A stretch of 34,900 nt of DNA from Sphingobium sufflavum. GTDB lineage: Bacteria; Pseudomonadota; Alphaproteobacteria; Sphingomonadales; Sphingomonadaceae. Location of the stretch: NCBI RefSeq assembly GCF_021403115.1, contig NZ_JAJSSH010000019.1:1-34900 (forward strand). The letters run 5' to 3'. Position 1 is the first letter of the stretch; every line of letters begins with the position of its first letter. The translations under genes were made by a program, and so were the position numbers. The notes under the pieces were generated by a model. The model did no database searches. It had not been told where the DNA came from and saw only the letters and a program-made list of their open reading frames with translations. Below are positions 31,027-34,900 of the stretch, piece after piece.

Positions 31027-34000
31027 CGCTCTTCGCCGAAATGGTGGCCGCCACCAACTATAGCTTCCTGCGAGGCGCATCACATCCCGCTGACATGGTG
31101 AAGGCGGCGATTGCGGCCGGGCTGGACGGCATCGGCATCGCCGATCGCAACAGCGTGGCGGGCGTGGTCCGCGCATGGGATGCCCTGCGCCAGATCAGGA
31201 CGGAATTTCCCGATATCCGCCTACGCCTCGCCACCGGTGCGCGGCTGGTCTTTGCCGACGGAACGCCCGATATCGTCGCCTATCCCGCGACCCGCCACGG
31301 CTGGGGACAACTGACCCGACTGCTGACGCTGGGGAACAGACGCGCCGTGAAGGGCGATTGCATCCTGCGCTTCGGGGATTTGCTCGCGCATCTCGACGAC
31401 CTGCTGCTGATCGTGATGCCGACGACGGCGTTCATGAAGGAAGGCGATGTGGGCGCGCGGCTCCACCCGGCCAGACAGGACGGGGCCGCCTCCATCGACA
31501 ATCAACCCCCGCCGCAATCGAAGCCGATCGAGCGGGACTTGACCGCGGAGGATATGCTCCGCCGGACCCTGACAATTCTTCAGGCGGCCTCTCCCGATCA
31601 TATATGGCTGGGAGCAGCAACGTCCCATGATGGAAAGGACCGCCGCCATCTCGCCCGCCTTGCTGCGATGGCGCATCAGGCCCGCGTTCCCCTCCTCGCC
31701 ACCAACGATGCGCTTTACGCCACACCCCGCCAGCGTGCGCTGCACGATATCGTCACCTGTATTCGCAAGGGAACCACATTGGCCGAGGCGGGTACAGCCT
31801 TGTCCCCCAATGCCGAACGTCATCTGAAATCCGGTGACGAAATGGCGCGCCTATTCTCCGACCAGTCGGACGCCATCGGTGAAGGGCTGCGCCTGCTCAG
31901 CCGCATCGGCTTCGATCTGGAGCAACTTCGCTATGAATATCCGCATGAGCCAGTGCCACCCGGCTGGACGCCGCACCGCTGGCTTGTCCATCTGGTGATA
32001 CAGGGCGCGCGCGAGCAATATGGCAAGGCGTTCACCAAAGCGCACCGCGACCTCATCCGGCATGAGATGCAACTGGTCGGTACGGCCAAATATGCCTATT
32101 ATTTCCTGACCGTCCACGACATCGTGCGCTTTGCGCGCAGCCAGCACATCCTGTGCCAGGGACGCGGATCGGCCGCCAATTCGATCATCTGCTATGTGTT
32201 GGGCATCACATCGGTCGATCCGGTGAAGCATAAGCTGCTGTTTTCACGTTTCCTCTCGGAAGACCGCAACGAACCGCCCGACATCGACGTCGATTTCGAG
32301 CATGAGAGGCGCGAGGAGGTGATGCAGTATATCTATCGCCGCTATGGCCGCGAGCGTGCGGGCATAGCGGCCACCGTGATCCATTATCGCCCGCGCAGTG
32401 CAGTTCGGGAAGTCGGCAAGGTGCTGGGGCTGAGCGAGGACGTCACGACCCGCATCAGTGCGACAGTCTGGGGCAGCTATGCCGATACCATGAAGGAAGC
32501 GCGTTTCGCGCAGGCGGGTTTGGACCTCGCCAATCCCGATATCGCGCGCCTGGCCCTGTTGGTCGGCCAGTTGCTCCATTTCCCACGCCATCTGTCGCAG
32601 CATGTCGGTGGTTTCGTACTGACGGAGGGGCGCCTCGACGAGATCGTGCCGATCCATAATGCCGCGATGGACGATCGCACCTTCATCGAATGGGACAAGG
32701 ACGATATTGACGCGCTGGGCCTGATGAAGGTCGATGTGCTGGCGCTGGGCATGCTCACCTGCATCCGCAAAGCGTTCGACCTCATCGATCGCCATGTCGG
32801 CGTGCCCTATCAACTCCATACCATTCCGCAGGATCAGGCCGATGTCTATGCCATGCTGTGCGAGGGGGACAGCATCGGCGTGTTTCAGGTCGAAAGCCGC
32901 GCGCAGATCAACATGCTGCCGCGCCTGCGCCCGGCGAACCTTTATGATCTGGCGGTGCAGGTCGCCATTGTGCGGCCCGGTCCGATTCAGGGAGGCATGG
33001 TCCATCCCTATCTGAAACGCCGTCAGGAACAGCGCAGACCAGACCCGCCGCCCATCCTCTATCCCGGACCGCCGGGCGAACTGGACGATGTGTTGGGAAA
33101 GACGCTGGGTGTTCCCCTATTTCAGGAACAGGCGATGAAGCTGGCCATCGTGGCCGCCAATTTCACCGACGCCCGCGCCAACCAGCTCCGCCGCGCCATG
33201 GCGACATTTCGCAATGTCGGCACCATGCCGGAGTTCGAGGGTGAGATGATCGAGGGCATGGTGGCACGCGGCTATCCGCGCGATTTCGCCGAACGCTGCT
33301 TCGCACAGATCAGGGGCTTCGGCAGCTATGGCTTTCCCGAAAGCCATGCCCAGTCCTTTGCCCTGCTCGTCTATGTCTCATCCTATCTCAAATGCCGCTA
33401 TCCGGCGGTGTTCGCCTGCGCCCTCCTCAATTCCCAACCGATGGGTTTCTACGCGCCCGCCCAGATCGTCGGCGATGCCCGCACGCATGGTATCGAGGTT
33501 CGCGAGGCGGACATCAACGCCAGCGGCTGGGACAATGGCCTGGAAGCGATCGGCAACATGCTCGCCCTCCGTCTCGGCTTTCGGCAAGTCGATGGCTTTC
33601 GGCAGGGCTGGACGAAAACGCTTGTCGCGGCCCGTACGGAGGGACATTTCACCAGCGTCGACGATCTCGCCCGCCGCACCCGACTGCCCCGCCGGGCGCT
33701 GGAAATCTTGGCTGATGTCGATGCGTTTCGATCCATCGGTCTCGACCGACGACAGGCGCTGTGGGAGGTGCGGCGGATGCCGCAAGGGGAGTTGCCGCTG
33801 TTCGCCCATGCAGGAGCCAGCGAATTGGGCGTGGAAGCTGATGTCGCCCTGCCCGCCATGACCGAGTCAGAGCATGTCGCCGTCGATTATCAGACAACGC
33901 GCCTCTCCCTGAAGGGGCACCCCATGCAATTTCTCCGCGACCGTTTCCGCAGAGAGGGGATATTGAGTTGCAAGGAGATCGGGGAAGCCCGTAGCGGCCT

Positions 34001-34391
34001 GCGCGCCCGCGTGGCCGGCGTAGTACTCGTCCGCCAGCGCCCTGGCGAAGGAAAGGCGATCTTCATCACGCTGGAGGATGAAACAGGCATCACCAATGTC
34101 CTGCTCTGGGCGCGCCTGTTCGAAATCCAGCGGCAGGAGGTCATGGCGGCGCGCCTGATGGAAGTGGAAGGCATGGTCCAGAAAAGCCCGGAGGGCGTCA
34201 TTCACCTGATGGCGACCCGCATCATCAATCGTTCGGATGAACTGGCGCTTCTGTCAGAGCATCGTCAATCGGAAGAGGCATTGCCGAGCGGCGGTGCTTT
34301 TTCGGGTCCTCAGTCCTCCCGCGAATCCACCCCTCGCGGTCGTCATCCACGCGATGTGCGCATATTGCCAAGGTCAAGGGATTTTCATTGA
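31023..34391 (+). CDS. dnaE2: Error-prone DNA polymerase (ImuC)
   Basis: A 1122-residue C-family polymerase alpha subunit that performs SOS mutagenesis with ImuA and ImuB. Residues 1 to about 300 form the PHP domain (TLFAEMVAATNYSFLRGASHP, GIGIADRNSVAGVVRAW). The catalytic palm has GRGSAANSIICYVLGI and PDIDVDFEHERREE with two catalytic aspartates. A finger/clamp region follows (GVFQVESRAQINMLPRLRP), then an OB-fold near residue 1000 (RVAGVVLVRQRPG, ITLEDETGITNVLLW), and the characteristic C-terminal RDVRILPRSRDFH, so the gene is complete. It starts with ATG at 31023 overlapping the imuB stop by 4 bases. Length is slightly above the usual 1030-1100 because of a loop around residues 145-185. 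Confidence 0.95.
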   Translation: MTLFAEMVAATNYSFLRGASHPADMVKAAIAAGLDGIGIADRNSVAGVVRAWDALRQIRTEFPDIRLRLATGARLVFADGTPDIVAYPATRHGWGQLTRLLTLGNRRAVKGDCILRFGDLLAHLDDLLLIVMPTTAFMKEGDVGARLHPARQDGAASIDNQPPPQSKPIERDLTAEDMLRRTLTILQAASPDHIWLGAATSHDGKDRRHLARLAAMAHQARVPLLATNDALYATPRQRALHDIVTCIRKGTTLAEAGTALSPNAERHLKSGDEMARLFSDQSDAIGEGLRLLSRIGFDLEQLRYEYPHEPVPPGWTPHRWLVHLVIQGAREQYGKAFTKAHRDLIRHEMQLVGTAKYAYYFLTVHDIVRFARSQHILCQGRGSAANSIICYVLGITSVDPVKHKLLFSRFLSEDRNEPPDIDVDFEHERREEVMQYIYRRYGRERAGIAATVIHYRPRSAVREVGKVLGLSEDVTTRISATVWGSYADTMKEARFAQAGLDLANPDIARLALLVGQLLHFPRHLSQHVGGFVLTEGRLDEIVPIHNAAMDDRTFIEWDKDDIDALGLMKVDVLALGMLTCIRKAFDLIDRHVGVPYQLHTIPQDQADVYAMLCEGDSIGVFQVESRAQINMLPRLRPANLYDLAVQVAIVRPGPIQGGMVHPYLKRRQEQRRPDPPPILYPGPPGELDDVLGKTLGVPLFQEQAMKLAIVAANFTDARANQLRRAMATFRNVGTMPEFEGEMIEGMVARGYPRDFAERCFAQIRGFGSYGFPESHAQSFALLVYVSSYLKCRYPAVFACALLNSQPMGFYAPAQIVGDARTHGIEVREADINASGWDNGLEAIGNMLALRLGFRQVDGFRQGWTKTLVAARTEGHFTSVDDLARRTRLPRRALEILADVDAFRSIGLDRRQALWEVRRMPQGELPLFAHAGASELGVEADVALPAMTESEHVAVDYQTTRLSLKGHPMQFLRDRFRREGILSCKEIGEARSGLRARVAGVVLVRQRPGEGKAIFITLEDETGITNVLLWARLFEIQRQEVMAARLMEVEGMVQKSPEGVIHLMATRIINRSDELALLSEHRQSEEALPSGGAFSGPQSSRESTPRGRHPRDVRILPRSRDFH

Positions 34392-34423
34392 GAATGAGCA
34401 ATAGCAAACATACCAGCTATTGG

Positions 34424-34447
34424 GCGAGTAACAGGACTCGCTGTTTT
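34424..34447 (+). terminator. Terminator of the imu operon
   Basis: GCGAGT-AACAGG-ACTCGC followed by TGTTTT lies 32 bases after the dnaE2 stop codon. The stem is short (6 bp) but perfect. Between here and the transposase stop at 34595 I see no gene; this stretch probably includes the end of the insertion sequence. Confidence 0.6.
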
Positions 34448-34594
34448 GCAGACAAGGCATCAGTCAGCCGTCCAGCTATTACCTTCTGCGACGCCGAGAG
34501 CGGCAATGCTTTTCCCTGATCGATGTTGCCGATCTGAGGTGGTGCCGCCTTTTTGGACAGTTTGGCGGCGAAGTTAAGCTAATCCCGGGTGTGA

Positions 34595-34900
34595 TTATGC
34601 CGCCATTCTGGTCATCGGATGATGGGGGGCATGCCCCCCATCATCCGAAGCGTTGATCCGCCCATAGGCCTCTGCCGGGGCTCGCCCTGCCAGCCCGGAG
34701 TGGGGTCGTTGCGTATTGTAATAGGTAATCCACCGGCCAAGACCAGCGCGCAGATCCGATCCGGTCTCGAAGGCGTGCAGATAGACGCATTCATATTTGA
34801 GGGAACGCCACAGGCGCTCGATGAAGACATTGTCCATCCAGCGCCCACGCCCGTCCATGCTGATCCGTACTTCGGCATCCCGCAGCACGCTGGTGAATGC
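34595..34900 (-). CDS. IS3-family transposase (OrfB, rve integrase core), C-terminal part, cut by window edge
   Basis: The last 101 codons of an IS3-family transposase; the frame is open to the right edge, so the gene begins outside the window. Family marks are RISMDGRGRWMDNVFIERLW, RSLKYECVYLHAFE (contains the catalytic glutamate of the DDE triad), YYNTQRPHSGLAGRAPAEAYG. The usual protein ends near AEAYG; here a further 21 residues (NASDDGGHAPHHPMTRMAA part) are encoded by a large palindrome. The element's left terminal repeat should lie between about 34530 and 34594 (a TGAGGTGGTGCC start at 34536 is possible), but without the other end it cannot be confirmed. Confidence 0.88.
   Translation of the reverse strand, partial: AFTSVLRDAEVRISMDGRGRWMDNVFIERLWRSLKYECVYLHAFETGSDLRAGLGRWITYYNTQRPHSGLAGRAPAEAYGRINASDDGGHAPHHPMTRMAA
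34616..34647. repeat. Perfect 32-bp palindrome at the 3' end of the transposase gene
   Basis: CGGATGATGGGGGGCA is followed at once by its exact reverse complement, with no loop. It lies within the last codons of the transposase. It could act as a strong RNA hairpin that stops transcripts entering or leaving the element, or mark a recombination or duplication event. Confidence 0.85.

Noticed and set aside
1..34900. CRISPR arrays, rRNA or complete tRNA genes, replication origin
   Set aside because: No regularly spaced repeats, no rRNA-like stretches, no complete cloverleaf and no origin-type iterons or DnaA-box clusters were seen.

Overview
The window is GC-rich alphaproteobacterial DNA, most likely from a sphingomonad (Sphingobium, Sphingomonas or Novosphingobium type). 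The evidence is the large TonB-dependent receptor with an IVVTARRTEERLQDVP plug, the catabolic genes flanking an assimilatory nitrate cluster, the GAAC-N7-GAAC (alphaproteobacterial) LexA box, and an IS91-type integrase remnant. Genus is inference; no rRNA or tRNA is present to fix it.

Layout. (1) 0.1-6.4 kb is a catabolic cluster. Two paralogous two-domain MaoC/FAS1-like dehydratases are divergent around a short operator-like dyad, and the rightward one is followed by an acyl-CoA synthetase, a SnoaL-like protein and an MFS exporter. (2) 6.3-13.8 kb, leftward, is a tightly packed nitrate/nitrite assimilation operon: NarK-type transporter, nirB, nirD, nasA and cobA, with overlapping or nearly touching genes. 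(3) 14.0-15.7 kb, rightward, is a fused PP2C phosphatase-Ser/Thr kinase with a C-terminal membrane anchor. (4) 16.2-20.7 kb, leftward, is nrtABC (ABC nitrate uptake) plus an outer-membrane porin. (5) 21.1-22.9 kb, leftward, is nasT-nasS, the ANTAR antiterminator and its nitrate-sensing partner. (6) 23.2-27.6 kb, rightward, holds a lone Rieske oxygenase alpha subunit and a TonB-dependent receptor. (7) 27.75-28.4 kb is a scar where a TRIC-channel gene and an IS91-type integrase are both truncated and joined. (8) 28.8-34.4 kb is the SOS mutagenesis operon imuA-imuB-dnaE2 behind a LexA box. (9) The right edge is the 3' end of an IS3-family transposase.

How it works together. NarK and NrtABC (perhaps fed by the porin) bring in nitrate; NasA reduces it to nitrite; NirBD reduces nitrite to ammonium; CobA makes the precorrin-2 needed for NirB's siroheme. 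NasS/NasT should switch expression by transcription antitermination. Two leader RNAs of the same design can be read on the minus strand. Each has a 17-bp upstream block (15 of 17 bases identical), an ANTAR-type hexaloop hairpin 81 or 83 nt downstream, and a second hexaloop hairpin whose 3' arm is also the 5' arm of an intrinsic terminator. One leader precedes nrtA, as expected.

The most unusual point is the other leader, at 15.90-16.09 kb. It faces left into the antisense strand of the kinase-phosphatase gene, and its presumptive target, the narK-nirBD-nasA-cobA operon, begins about 2 kb further on. Either the nitrate-induced transcript is a very long leader antisense to the kinase, or the kinase segment was inverted or inserted between the leader and its operon. 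Coding calls are well supported by motifs. Promoter and RNA-structure calls are by-eye pairings and have not been computed.
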